Of a stretch of 64,000 nt of DNA, positions 1-12,152 are shown one piece after another (positions within the stretch are counted from its first letter, which is position 1; every line of letters starts with the position of its first letter). Source of the stretch: Amaurobius ferox (Eukaryota > Arthropoda > Arachnida > Araneae > Amaurobiidae); contig OX578139.1 of the NCBI GenBank assembly GCA_951213105.1, positions 69,127,754 through 69,191,753 of the forward strand. The letters run 5' to 3'. The notes beneath the pieces are model-generated. The model saw only the letters and a list, made by a program, of their open reading frames with translations, was not told the DNA's origin and ran no database searches. A program made the translations under genes and the position numbers.

Positions 1-251
1 CCACATCAGATATATTATTTATGTTTTACACAGGGTGTTCTTTGTTTTATGTTTTACACAGGTTCATACTATATGGCTCTAAGTTGAAAGTAACATCGAT
101 AGGAGACCGTGTTGTGGTAAAAAAATGTTTTGGGGTTATATTATTTTGTTTGATTGATAAAGAATATTTCTTTAAATTGGGATTTCTTCACGATTTTAGC
201 TACAAGACAAATAAAAACTACAAATAAAATAGGTGTAAAGTATAATTGACC

Positions 252-305
252 TATTACTTTCCTTATATACATAATGTATAAGGAAAGTATTGTGGCGGGG
301 TCGGA
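252..305 (+). mobile_element. 5' end fragment of a family B element
   Basis: The 5' signature of family B is present: ACTTTCCTTATATA, a palindromic region ending ATAAGGAAAGT, then a 'GTGGCGGGGTCGGAAA' stretch. The same signature is seen at 40440, 46445 and 60709. Similarity stops after about 55 bp, so this is a stub. The first bases of the window (CCACATCAGA, 1-10) match the 3' end of the same family and may be the tail of another copy. Confidence 0.6.
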
Positions 306-382
306 AATTACAGTGATTTCAGTACAATGATTTCAGTCAAATCAGTACAATGAAATCAGTACAATGATTTCAGTCAAATCAT
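306..382. repeat. short tandem repeat, GATTTCAGTACAAT type
   Basis: The words 'gatttcagt', 'acaatg' and 'caaatcagtacaatg' recur in alternation over about 75 bp. It directly follows the family B stub. Confidence 0.6.
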
Positions 383-2099
383 CAAATAAAACCAATTTCA
401 TTGATATTGTAAATATTTTAATCTTTAATACCCTCCAGTCGGTTGAAGACCGTTTTCAGCGCGGAGATACTTGTTGTAATACTTTTAATTGAGTAAATTC
501 GAAATTGATTGTAATAGATTACATTTGATCTTTAATATAAACTTTATAGGAATGTTCTTTTTTCTTATTTTTTAGACGAGTAGGAAGAAACTTTACTATA
601 GGACCAAAGCAGATGCAGGGTTTGAACAAGTCCCAACGCGTTGTCGACAATTATAACAATGATCAAAGGACATCTTAATAGATGGTTTTCAATTACGTCT
701 TATGAATATGCAGTGTCGTTGCCCTTTCCCAGCAAATAGGTAAGCTACGCATGAGGAATGCAAATTGACGCAGTAGCATCAGAAAACTATCCTGTGAAAA
801 TTATCTGCCATTTGACAGATTGTATATGGAATCGTGAATAATTACTATGACCCCAAGGTCACATGATCTATGACATGATTCAATATGCATTGGTAGTAGT
901 AAGGCTCCTAAATATAGTACAAGCAGGTGCAACAGTGAACATTTTAATTCACATTTGAGCCATTGCTGTACATGGCGAAAAGAGGGTGACTTTCTCGTTC
1001 TTTTCTACCAATCTCGGGAAAATCAAAACATTCTAGATTACTTATTTGAATGTTTAGTACTATTTTTTGAAAGCAGAAGCACCTATTTTACAACTAAATT
1101 GTGCATCAAATATCAGCCATGTAGCATGTGCGCACCATGTTTACCACCATGTTACCACCATGGGTGTTTTTAAAAACAAACACAAGTTGACGATAACTAA
1201 CTGAACCGGTCAGAGTCAAAAAGGCCGTTGCGTCAACCTGTATATTTCAGAGCCTTAGATAGTAGCGTAAAACCCTACATATCAGGCAACATTTTTTGTA
1301 TTTTGACACAATATATGGAGGATAGAATAATAATTGCTATCGGGTGATGAGCAGCAACAGGGTTTTAGCCTGAAGCCAATGCTCGGGGAGGGCAAAAGAA
1401 CTTTGCATTGTTTAGAGACGCATCCAGCTCAAGACATATAATGAAGGCTTGTGAATATACAACAGCACCAAACGAACAAGAACAAAAAAAATTATAAATA
1501 GAAACTACTGAAGAATAATAATTAAAGAGAAACTACAGAAATGAACACAATTATATCGTCGTTCAAAATCCGATTTTTTTTTTACAAATGTCAGTTTTTT
1601 TATCCATATGTCCTAATATTTTTCTGAGGAGCTGTACGTATTTATATAAAGTTATGAATAAACCAAAATATTCATTCTATAGTTATAAAGGTAGATTACG
1701 GAATAAATTACTTTATTTTAATTTCACTACTTTATTTCACGGAATGACTGTTTATTCGCTGGATCTGTCCCGAAAGCATTTTTATATACTTTTCAATTCG
1801 TGCCAGTTGAAAAGTTCTATTTCAATCCCGACATACGTCATGTTGAAAGGGGGACGGACGAATGAATTAGACACTTGGAGTTCAATCAGTGCGGGGGGAA
1901 ATCGAGAGAGCACTTGTGGAAAAAATATTGGTTCTGTGTCTCTGCTGGCCTTACCCACACACTACAGAAAGTAAACTGCAGAAACGAAACAAATCAAGTG
2001 ACTTAATGTTAAATGGACATCTTCAGGAAGGGAGAATTGCAAACTGTATAACTGAAATAAACGTGAAAATGCAATAAATTAATTTCTCTTCATTTATTG
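383..2099. other. No recognisable gene
   Basis: AT-rich sequence with frequent stops. A 128-codon open frame at 1588-1974 (+) has no recognisable domain and an erratic composition. I see no RNA gene, and no terminal signature of the families found elsewhere in the window. Confidence 0.4.
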
Positions 2100-2275
2100 C
2101 GTTTTCATTTAATATGTGGTAAGGTAATTAACATATTATAACTTTTAATAATAACGTATTATAAATTAAAGTAATTAACATACTTTAAATTAAAGAAATA
2201 AACATATTACAATTAAAGTAATTAGTATATTATAACATTAATATTTATAAACAAATAAATGTTAAAGTAATTAAA
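2100..2275. repeat. AT-rich degenerate tandem repeat
   Basis: Variants of 'aaagtaattaacatatta' recur four to five times with spacing of about 35-45 bp. Confidence 0.5.
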
Positions 2276-2499
2276 ATTTTATTTGTTTTGTGCCTTTTAA
2301 ATTTATATATTTTCAGAAATTTTACATCGGTAAAAACTTTTAATCGCTTGTATTTGACGTAAATATTCCATCTATTTTTCAAAAGTTTGGCATATATCCA
2401 TTTATTTTTCATTGACATAGCTGCAATATCTTCTCCCATAAGTATATATATCACTTAGCCAATCTAGTATCAGACCGTCAGATATTTTAGTGTTTCATC

Positions 2500-2668
2500 A
2501 CTTTCACATTCTTCCAATCTGGGTATTTTTTATATATACAGCTTTCAAATTCTTCTTTAGTCTGGGTAAATATTGGTTTATACTTGCAACTTTCAAATTC
2601 TTCTTTATTCTGAGTGAGTAAATTTCGTTTTGTACACAAAACTTTCAAATTCTTTGTTAGTCTGGATA
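2500..2668. repeat. Degenerate tandem repeat, ~50-bp period
   Basis: Four copies of a block beginning 'ctttcaaattcttctttagt' followed by 'ctgggta' start near 2501, 2542, 2590 and 2642. Spacing is 41-52 bp. Confidence 0.6.
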
Positions 2669-3778
2669 GATTTATTTCTTTACTTAATTAAAGTAATAAT
2701 ATCTGTCTAAATAGTCTTAGGAAACAGCAAACAAATTATCATTAATCACATAATCACACCACGCAATCAAATTTCTGGGTCATTACCTCTATTTTACTTA
2801 ATTGTGAATAACACGTTTTGTGCACTTTGACCAACAGCGCCAAATTTACAAGTCTGAAACTAGAAATATGAAATTTATGTTGCCAACAAACGATACGTAA
2901 CTAAAGGTGATGACCTGAATGCCGACAACGGTGACACTAAATTCAAGCAATATTTGTGGAACATAAATCGAATGATTAGGTTCATATAACGACGGGCAAA
3001 AGAGACAGACCTATGATGCCTAAGTCCTTACAGTCTAGACATCACAGGGAAACAAGGCCTATTCAATAAGCTGTTGAAGACGGACCAAAAGAAACAAGTG
3101 GGCAAATCAAATCAAGGAGAAGGACTTGCCCAAACCAATGATATGAATTACTCAACTGAAAATATAGATGAACCGGAGACAGATATACGACACAGCAAAC
3201 AAATAAGGATGTATGAGAGAACGTAGTAGTCATGAGAGTTTGGTGACGGAAGGAAAAGCTGATAAAAGTGTTTCACGGGTCACTAAAGTGCGGGTATGTG
3301 CTGACTTCTATATAGCCGTTGGTCGAGCCAATGTTATAATAATTTTGGTCATATTTCGGGAATTCTGATCTCATAAATATATTAAACAACTTATCTCCCC
3401 GATAACACCAGATTATATAACGCTATGAATAAAATGAAACACTGTTTGTAACAGATGTATGTATATTGCTAATTATCATAATTAACAAAACAATTGAATT
3501 AAACTAAAAAGGTGTAATTAAAGACTATACTAATATTTACCTGTATACGTATCTCGCGGAAGAAATAATTGGTGGATTTGTATGCGGACATACCAGAACT
3601 GACACCACAAACTTTATGCAAAAGTAATAATTGTAATGAACCTACTATACGCTTTAATAGATTATGGTTACTGTCACCGCGACTAAGTTCTAATTATTTC
3701 TTCTATCAAGACATATAGTGCTCATGATGATTCTGCAGCGAGATGCTTACTAAATCCATAGTTTTAAACAATAAAAAT
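2669..3778. other. No recognisable gene
   Basis: AT-rich unique-looking sequence with no long reading frame, no tRNA-like boxes and no terminal element signatures that I can see. Confidence 0.4.
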
Positions 3779-4532
3779 CTGATGTGGACAGCACAGGACT
3801 TTCCCTGCAGACATATCCACGTGCTCTTTAATTTAATTAAATTTAATTCACATTTAATTCAGTTTTCGTTCTCATTTGCCAACTGAACTTATTTTCAAAG
3901 GTGGCGTAGAGGAAATACGAAAATACTAAAATATCTCGAGAACGACTAGCCCTGGTATAACGGGATTGGTCTTATTCTTTTCTTTGTTAAAATTTACGTA
4001 TAAAACAAGCGTTTAATGGATATATTTGAGCATGCGTAGTTTTTTATTTTAGATTTTGATTTTTGAGGACCATTTTGCAAAAAAAGGCAGGTTATTTTTT
4101 TCCGAATCGTACCAAAATCTAATCAGCACCAGGGTGACACACAAGAGACTTATCAACCGAATTTTGTGAAATTCAGTCCATCAGTTTTTCAGCAAGGGTG
4201 GATACAAGCTTTTGCGGGCCATTTCGCAAAAAAATATTTTATCACGAATCGTACCCAAAACTAATCAGCACCAGATTCGCCCACAAGTGACTTACCAACC
4301 AAATTTTCTGAAATTCGGTCAATTAGTTTTTTAGTTAGAGTGGATACAAAATCTGCACAGACAGACAGACACACAGACAGACACACACACACACACACAG
4401 ACGTCACGCTAAAAATAGTTTTTTCGTATTCTAGAGGTCTCGAAACGTGTAGATCCGTCGAAAACTCGAGTTACGATTTTCGGCATGATTCCAATACTTT
4501 CCCTATACATTACCATGTATTGCAGGGAAAGA
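3779..4532 (-). mobile_element. Family C hairpin-ended non-autonomous element, copy C1
   Basis: Left end: CTGATGTGGACAGCACAGGACTTTCC (hairpin ATGTG...CACA in other copies) after an A-run. Right end: a palindromic arm running from CTTTCCCTATACAT to TGTATTGCAGGGAAAG. The interior carries two imperfect ~155-bp tandem blocks containing 'gcgggccattt' and 'aaattcggtc', then a (GACA)n/(CA)n tract at 4355-4400. The 77-codon frame across the microsatellite is a translation of the repeat. Orientation is given with the ATGTG/CACAT hairpin as the 3' end. Confidence 0.75.
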
Positions 4533-5046
4533 TAAAATTAACAAAAATTTATTGCGTAAAAAAAATATTTTAAAATTTTAAATTTAGTAAGTTAAAATTA
4601 GTCCATATAAAGGTAAAATATAAAAAGATAAACGTATAAATATGAATAAACAGATATCACTTGGAAATAAACACCAAAATTTTGATCACCAGTAAAATAA
4701 ACATCATTAAATAAATAATGTGTAAAATTTAAATTTTATTCCTAATAAGATTGATTAAGTTTTAAGTTAGTTCCAGACATTTAGACGCCTTCGACTAAAT
4801 ATAATTTAAATTTACGTCAAAGTCGGTCTGATAATTTTGTTATTTTAAATTAGTTGTACATCTAAATTAAATTTTTCGTTTACCATTCTCATTTATATTT
4901 CAAATACTGTATACTTTCAATTTTAATAAACGTTTAAAAGAAATTAGAAAACAATACTGTCACAATTTTGAGATGTCACTGTTCTCTTTCTTCATGATTT
5001 CTTCTTTGCACAAATCTCTTCCAACACGATAATACACCGTCTTAAG
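4533..5046. other. AT-rich sequence, no feature seen
   Basis: Very AT-rich with long A and T runs. I see no coding or structural signal. Confidence 0.4.
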
Positions 5047-5292
5047 TAAAAATTCGTAGTGAACCCCCCCTACTTGTCCTAGAATTTAATGCCGAATCCA
5101 TATCAGTCATCATAGCTCGATGAATATACAATCTTGAGAAATATATATTGCAAAGAAAATATACATTTTCTCATCGGACTTGACACCTATACATACGAAA
5201 GTGGAAATCCTTAGCGGTGCGCCTGCTCCTTTTAAAATTTGAAAGTAAATCCATCTCACTCATCATCTAAGTTCCATTTATAGTCAATCATA
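5047..5292. repeat. Degenerate ~145-bp tandem repeat, left part
   Basis: Two partial units share 'agaatttaatgc', 'catatcagtcatcat' and 'tagtcaatcttgagaaata'. The same units resume at 6619 after an inserted A element. Confidence 0.55.
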
Positions 5293-6618
5293 AACAAGAA
5301 AGATCAATCATGCTTAAAGCATTGATTATGAAACACTTTCCAACTTCAATGCAATTTTATTTAAACATGTCTAAAATGCAATACATTCCTCGGTAATATT
5401 TTAAAACTTATCACAATATTACATTAATTTATTATATTTGACACCTTAAACCTTCATCGAAAAAAATTAACGTCATTCAAATGACGGCATTAAAGTATAA
5501 ATTGTCTGGTTTAAACATCTCTAAAATATGATACATTCCTCGGTAATAATTTTAGAATTATCATAATACTACGATAATTTATTATATTTGAAAACATCAT
5601 CGAAAACAACTGAAATTCATTCAAATGATGTCATAAAAAAATAACACGCCTGGCTCTCTCTATAAAAGCAACATTTCATTCATAAATAATTCCCCCATTC
5701 ATGTCATTCATCACAATACTATAATAATTTATTTTATTTCAAAATTAAGACCATTGAGCTACAAGTAAGTAAACTCAATGCGTAACTTCATCGAAAAATA
5801 TCGTCCTTCTCTTTCTAAAATCAAAGAATATTTCACTCATATCAACTAAGCAGACTCCATGGACTAAATGATTTTGTGTTAAAGAATTACAGCGATTCTA
5901 ATACAACTCATTCTACATATTTTGCTGTTTACCTTTTACATAGGTGAAAAATAGGCTTAATAGTAGAAATAATGAAATTTGGAAGAGCATTTAAACTGAA
6001 ATATATTGTCATTGCGTTGTTTCAATATGTAGATGCACAGAATTTAAGCAAAAATAAAGTAGTTTTAGGACGGATACAACACTCAATATGAATTAAAAAG
6101 AACTTTAAAAATCACGATTTTGACACAAGATGGATGCCATATATCATTTTGAAGTGGGTCATGTGATCATTTCATATCATGGACACGTGATCGCTTCATA
6201 TAAGAGGTGTTATTATTATTTTAATTTTTATTTAAAAAACAACTGAATATATTTCGCTGAATTTTTTTTTTATATATTTTATGGAACAATTTGAATATTG
6301 CCTAAAATTTTCGAAGTAATTTGTGAATTTTAAATCCGCTTAAAAAATGCTTGAAAAATTAGGTCCCATAGGGCTCAATGTATTCCATTTTCTCAACCCG
6401 GGTTCAATCCAAAACTAATTGAGTGATATTATTCATTTATATTCCCATAGGTCCTATAGACCGTCTGAACAACATACTAAAATTTTATTTTGATTAAGTC
6501 ATTTTTACGGCAGTTATCGTGCTAACGGACAGACAGACGGACAGACAGACAGAAAGACAGACAGACAGAATGAACAAAGTCATAAACACTTTGCAACTTT
6601 GTTGTAAAGTGTTAAAAA
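5293..6618 (-). mobile_element. Family A hairpin-ended element, copy A1
   Basis: Ends match five other copies in the window. Left: AACAAGAAAGATCAATCATG, then an imperfect hairpin ATCAATCATGCTT/AAAGCATTGAT and the motif AACACTTTCCAAC. Right: a GACA microsatellite (6531-6570), GAACAAAGTCATAAACACTT and an inverted AACACTTT/CAAC motif ending GTTAAAAA. There is no long reading frame. It interrupts a degenerate tandem repeat. The minus strand is assigned because the hairpin end is treated as 3', as in Helentron-type elements. Confidence 0.8.
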
Positions 6619-6929
6619 CAGATTCTCCAAGTAAGTTTCTTTTAATCAAAGTGTGAAAAAAACCAAAATGGAAATCCTTAGAAAACCACTCTACTTCCTT
6701 CAGAATTTAATGCTATATTCATATCAGTTATCATCTAAGCTATATTCATAGTCAATCTTGAGAAATAGATGTTTTAAGAAACATGAAAAATGCAGAACCG
6801 GAATTAGAAATCTTTGAACAGCCCCTACCTCTTCCAGAATTTAATAATGATTCTATACCACTCATTATCTAATCTCTAATATGTAGCAGTTCCTGAGAAA
6901 TAAATGTTTTAAAAATATTTAGTAAAAAA
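6619..6929. repeat. Degenerate ~145-bp tandem repeat, right part
   Basis: Two more units ('ggaaatccttag', 'cagaatttaatg', 'cttgagaaatagatg') continue the array interrupted by A1, and are followed directly by A2. Confidence 0.55.
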
Positions 6930-7895
6930 AACAAGAAAGATCAATTATGCATATGAAACACTTATGAAACACTTATGAAACACTTATGATTATGAAACAC
7001 TTTCCAACTGAAATGCAATTTTATTTAAACATCTCTAAAACGCGATACATTCAGCCGTGAAATTTTTTAAATTATCACAAAACTACAATAATTTATTTTA
7101 CTTGGAAACTTCAAACTTCATCTAAAAAAATGAACTTTATTCAAATGAAGTCTTCGAAATATAAATCGTCAGACTCTCTATGAAAAAACAATGCATATTT
7201 CATGCATATATCACTTTACTCCAGACTCCAGATCTAAAAAATTTTGAGTGAAAAATTTCAGCAATTCTTATACAACTCATCTTACAATAACTTGTTTACA
7301 TTCTGCATCCATTAAAATTAGGTTTCGTTGTAGAAATAATCAAAATTTGATGATCATTTAAGCTGAAAAATATTGAAAATGCGTTAGCACAAAATATAAA
7401 TGCACAGAAAATATCCAAAAATAAAGTGGTTTTAGGACGGATGCAACACTAAATATAAATTTGAAAGAACTGTAAAAATCACGATTTTTACACTGGGAAA
7501 AAAAGATGGATGCCATATTTTATTTTGAATTGGGTCACGTGATCTCTTATTATAATATGGGTGTAATTATTATTCTAAGTTTTATTTAAAAAACTACCGA
7601 ACATTTATTTTGCTAAAAAAAATTATATATTTTATGGGATAATTTGAATATTTCCTAAACTGTTAGAAACAATTTGAGAATTTTAACTTCGCTTAAAAAA
7701 TGTTTGAAAAATTGGATCTCATAGGGTTCAATGTATTTCATTTTTTTCAACCTGGGTTCAATCCAAAACTAATTGGGTGATATTATTCATTTCCATTCCC
7801 ATATGTCCAGCAGACAGAAGACAGACAGGTTGGCAGACAGATAGAATGAACAAAGTCGTAAACACATTTCAACTATGTTGAAAAGTGTTAAAAAA
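6930..7895 (-). mobile_element. Family A hairpin-ended element, copy A2 (shortened)
   Basis: Same terminal blocks as A1, but about 360 bp shorter through internal deletions. A local triplication of 'atgaaacactt' lies at 6951-7000. The GACA microsatellite is reduced (7808-7850). The right end is AACTATGTTGAAAAGTGTTA. Confidence 0.75.
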
Positions 7896-8307
7896 GACAA
7901 CATTTTTCCACCAATATTTTTTTTCTAATTTCTATATGCAATTGATTATTTCCGTAAGTGATAACTTTCCGAAAAGCACAATTACCAAAATCATATATTA
8001 TGGACTCAACACGAATTAAAAAATATTCTGTTTTAATTCTAACATTTATCACGTAGTACGGTGAGTGGTGCGGAAATTGGGTACTTCGAGGTCATTCGAT
8101 ACGAAACAATTGAGTAGACGCTGATGGGGTAAGCATTTGTTTTCCTCTCTTTGCAGTCCTTTGTCCACATTCTGCAGAAATTAAATCACCGAAACAGAAG
8201 AAAAAAAATTAAGCAACCCGAGATTGAGTGTCTAACTCCTTGAAGAAACTAAAGTTGTAGAATTATTGAATTGGGGATGATATTGAAATGGAGATGTTAG
8301 GAAAATA
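7896..8307. other. No feature seen
   Basis: AT-rich sequence between copy A2 and a tandem duplication. No reading frame or repeat signature is recognised. Confidence 0.35.
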
Positions 8308-9731
8308 ATTGACGTTTATTTTATTTTTCTTCTTTGGATACCATACGTACTAGAAATCACTTCCCATACTGGACTAGAATAAAGGTATTATTTAATTAAA
8401 AATAAATTATATTTTATTCAAGAGTTACTTTTAAATACATTCTAAACACATTTCGAACAGTTTTGGAATGCATGTTCATCTCAGTGTAATGTGTGCTGTA
8501 ACATGCTTGAACGAGTGTTGTTCGCCGAACTACACATTGAAAAAAGTACTCATATTGGCTTTCGTAACACTAAATGTGTTGCCTTATTATGCACAGATTT
8601 TCAAACATACAAACTAGGATCACTAGAAATTATCAACTCTTTCAGAGCCGTTACTCAAATGGTAAAGATAACAGTTATTCTTTTAATATGCACTTTATGC
8701 CAACAATATTCAGCAGAAAAGGCTCTCTTAATCAGAACCGGTATCGAAATTGATATTTCGATTCTTTTAGTTCGATTTAAGCTGGTATGCTTCTATCTCC
8801 TCGAGTCTTAACTCCGCTCTCTTAATCTTACTTCGTTAATATGCTTTTCCTCCTTTTTCTGTTATTTTCTATTTCTTGTGCTAAGGGCAGTTCCATAAAA
8901 TTGCGGCCTTCTTGAAACCAAAAGGATTCCGTTCAAAATATCGTCTGACAAAGTGTATACATTTACCTGGACTAATGTACTGTTATAACCATCTAATTAA
9001 TCACTTAGCAGCGCAGCAACTTCAGTGTCATAGGTTTTTCATATATCAGAACTTGAAGGTTTACACAGCTGAGTTTAAGGATAAATCAGCAAATATTACA
9101 AGTATGGACAACAAGAAGCATTATTGTCAGAGACAAAGAGTTAGAAGAAGAAGAAGAAGAGGAGGAGGATTATGATAGCAAGGAGAGTATAGCGAAGAAT
9201 GGAGTTTTATGATAGAAACATGCCATAAATACCTGTAAATTGGTAGACAGGAGGCCTTGTAAAAACATGAAAAACGAGTATACATATCATATTAATTTAT
9301 TGTAATGGAGTTCCAATATTTACTTAGCAACGCATCGACTTCGGTGTCATAGTAAGGTTTTTCAATATCAGAACTTGTAGGTTCACAGAGTGGAGTTTAA
9401 TGATAAATAAATCAGCAAATAAACCAAGTATGGACAACAACAAGTGTTATTGTCGCAGACAGAGAAGTTAAAGAAGAAGAAAACGATGATTATGATAGCA
9501 AGAACAGTATAGCGAATAATGGAGTTTTAAGATAAAAACATGGCATAAATGGCTGTAGATTGGTAGAGAGGAAACCTTGCAAAAATATGGAAAGAGAGTA
9601 TATTAAATAAATTTATAGACATAGAGCACCGAGATGTAGAGAAGTATATTAATACCTAGTACATATATGGCATCTGAACTTTTAACATTATTTAAGTAAC
9701 CATAAGGTTTAAAAAGTTAAGTTATAATGAT
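8308..9731. repeat. Tandem duplication, unit 1 (1424 bp)
   Basis: Begins 'attgacgtttattt' and ends 'aaaaagttaagttataatga'. It is nearly identical over long stretches to 9732-10836. It is 319 bp longer because it carries an internal duplication: the block 'cacttagcagcgcagcaac' near 9000 recurs as 'acttagcaacgcatcgac' near 9330. A GAA/GGA microsatellite lies at 9138-9172. Confidence 0.8.
8659..8811 (+). CDS. Possible secreted short peptide, unverified reading frame
   Basis: Unrecognised. From the ATG at 8659 the frame encodes about 50 residues. The first ~20 look like a signal peptide: a basic N-end (MVK), a hydrophobic core (ITVILLICTLC) and a possible cleavage region QQYSA/EK. The rest is a hydrophobic, low-complexity segment ending in LLES. 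The frame is open upstream to 8491, but upstream codons look like non-coding DNA. The tandem copy at 10096 has the same start and core but a TAA stop right after ICTL, so the frame is not conserved there. It could be a first exon whose splice donor I cannot pin down, or a chance frame. I know of no family it belongs to. Confidence 0.2.
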   Translation: MVKITVILLICTLCQQYSAEKALLIRTGIEIDISILLVRFKLVCFYLLES

Positions 9732-10836
9732 ATTGACGTTTATTTCATTTTCCTTCGTTTATTTTATTCTCTGGATACCATATGCACTAGAAATCACTTC
9801 CCATACTGCACTAGAATAAAGGTATTGTTTAATAAAAAATAAATTTTATTTTATGCAAGAGGTACTTTTAAAGACATTCTAAACACATTTCGAACAGTTT
9901 TGGAATGAATGTTCATCTGCGTGTAATGTGTGCTTTAACATGCTTGAACGAGTGTTGTTCGCCGAACTACACATTGAAAAAAGTACTCATATTGGCTTTC
10001 ATAACACTAAATGTGTTGCCTTATTATGCACAGATTTTCAAACATACAAACTAGGATCACTAGAAATTATCAACTCTTTCAGAGCCGTTACTCAAATGGT
10101 AAAGATAACAGTTATTCTTTTAATATGCACTTTATAAGAACAATATTCAGCAGAAGGATTCTCTTAATCAGAGCCGGTATCGAAATTGATATTTGGATTC
10201 TTTCAGTTCGATTTAAGCTGGTATGCATCTATTTCCTCGAGTCTTAACTCCGCTCTCTTAATCTTATTTCGTTAATCTTAGTTCTCTCTTATTCTTAGTT
10301 CGCCTTTCCTCCTTTTTCTGTTGTTTCCTATTTCTTGTGCTAAGGGCAGTTCCATAAAATTGCGACCTTCTTGAAACCAAAAGGATTCGGTTCAAAATAT
10401 CTTCTGACAAAGTGTATATACTTATGTGGACTAATGTACTGTTGAAACCATCTAATTAATCACTTAGCAACGCAGCAACTTCAGTGTCATAGGTTTTTCA
10501 TATATCAGAACTTGAAGGTTCACACTGCGGTGTTTAAGTATAAATCAGCAACTATTACAAGTATAGACAACAAGAAGTATTATTGTCAGAGACAGATAGA
10601 AATAACATGGTAATTGATAAAAACATGATGAAAACATTGATAAAAACATAGCATAAATGGCTGTAAATTGGTAGAGGAAACCTTGCGAAAATATGAAAAG
10701 AGAATATATCAAATAAATTTATAGAAATAGAGCACCGAGATTTAGAGAAGAATTAATACCTAGTACATATATGACATCTGAACTTTTAACATTATTTAAG
10801 TAACCACAAGGTTTAAAAAGTTAAGTTATAATGATA
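9732..10836. repeat. Tandem duplication, unit 2 (1105 bp)
   Basis: Second copy of the 8308-9731 unit, ending at the matching 'aaaaagttaagttataatga'. It lacks the ~320-bp internal duplication of unit 1. A 10-12 bp run of 'cttagttct' words is inserted near 10277-10305. Confidence 0.8.
10096..10137 (+). pseudogene. Broken copy of the signal-peptide-like frame
   Basis: Counterpart of the 8659 frame in the second tandem unit. It has the same MVKITVILLICTL start, followed immediately by a TAA stop where copy 1 reads Cys-Gln. Only 13 codons remain. If copy 1 encodes anything, this copy is dead. Confidence 0.3.
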
Positions 10837-12152
10837 AAAAAAATTATAAAATCACTCCCAATAAGTCACAGAACAAAATATTCAAAATATTGATTTTGCC
10901 ATAAAAACTGAGCGTAGTTTATACTCGGACAAATTTGTGAAGTTAAGAAAGGTTATCGAATACGTGACATGGCCACTCACTCCTCAGTTGTATAATTGAA
11001 CTCGATGGCTTCTAATGAAGACGTCCAGGATTTTTCCTTGGGAAAATACTTATAGTGAAGTAGAATCATTTTGTGCCACTATTTTAACCCAGTTTGATAC
11101 TAAGATAATTAATATCATTTTATAATTAAAAGGTCTATGCAAAATTAATATATTCAATTTCTTTTGTACAACAACAATAAAACATTCAGCACCATTTAAC
11201 AGATTTGCATAATAATAGCAAAATCTAAATTGTGTGCATATTTTTACTTTCGAATGATATTGTCCTGTCGCGCTTGCACTGAATGAAACGAACTTTAATT
11301 TTTTGGACATCAATAGATGATGCTACGGCATTTAAAATATTTTCATCTTTATTGATGTCGAAATAGTTCTGGTGTGGTAATAACTTGATCCATTTAAACA
11401 ATGCATATCCATATTCTGAGAAAAGCTAACTTGAAACTTCGTTTCTAGGCTAATTCACCCAGTTTTGTGTTCATATGTCTATTATACGTGCATTGACTAA
11501 ATGATTTCAATAGTCACAGAATCCCTTTTGAATATCTATTTTGAATATTTTATCATTAAAAAATAAAAAGACATGGGTGTTATTTTGAACTGTTACTAGA
11601 ATCGGATGACTTGAAGTCACACTACTAATTTCATACAGAAAAATTTGAGTTTTTAAGCTTATAATACATAGACTATTTAACTTAGCGGACGTTTATAGTT
11701 TCTCCTTCACCTCTCAACAGGCAAGTGCTTGGCAGATATAAAAGGGTAGTAACATGAGACAACAAGCTTTAGGCGCCAACACGGTTGCTACCATCTATCA
11801 AATATCAAGGAAACTATTCTAACAAGAAAATGTTACATTTGGTATAAATTACTTTTGAAGTGCTGATATGGGATTCACGTTTGTTGTAATGGCATGAGGC
11901 CAATGTTTTTGTAGGAAAGTTCTGATTTGTCAATATCATCGATTTATTGTAGTATTTTGCAACAAGTGAGTAAAATAAGTTACTCTTTATTAATATCAGT
12001 TTTATAACATAATAAATTGCACAAATACACATACACATTATGCATTTCTGTATGAGTTACTGACTTAACGTAACTCAACGAGTTAGTAAGAGTGTGAAAC
12101 ACTTGGAGTTTATGGAAAAGCTTAGTGGACTGCTACAGCGTAACGTAAGAAA
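10837..12152. other. No gene; one isolated TATA-like site
   Basis: Mostly featureless AT-rich sequence. At about 11737 the string GATATAAAAGGG resembles a TATA box in a locally less AT-rich stretch (11700-11800). No convincing downstream exon was found, so I do not call a gene. Confidence 0.3.

Noticed and set aside
1588..1974. 128-codon open frame as a gene
   Set aside because: No domain, irregular composition and no supporting splice or promoter signals; expected by chance at this length.
4340..4573. Open frames full of HTHTHT, TDRHTD or VCVSVCLS (also near 12758, 14049, 17380, 18273, 46452, 59995)
   Set aside because: They are translations of CA, GACA or TG microsatellites inside family B and C elements, present on both strands and not conserved as frames.
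5293..6618. Family A as a TIR DNA transposon
   Set aside because: The matching inverted motif is terminal at one end but ~35 bp internal at the other, after a hairpin, and no target duplication is seen at the A5 empty site.
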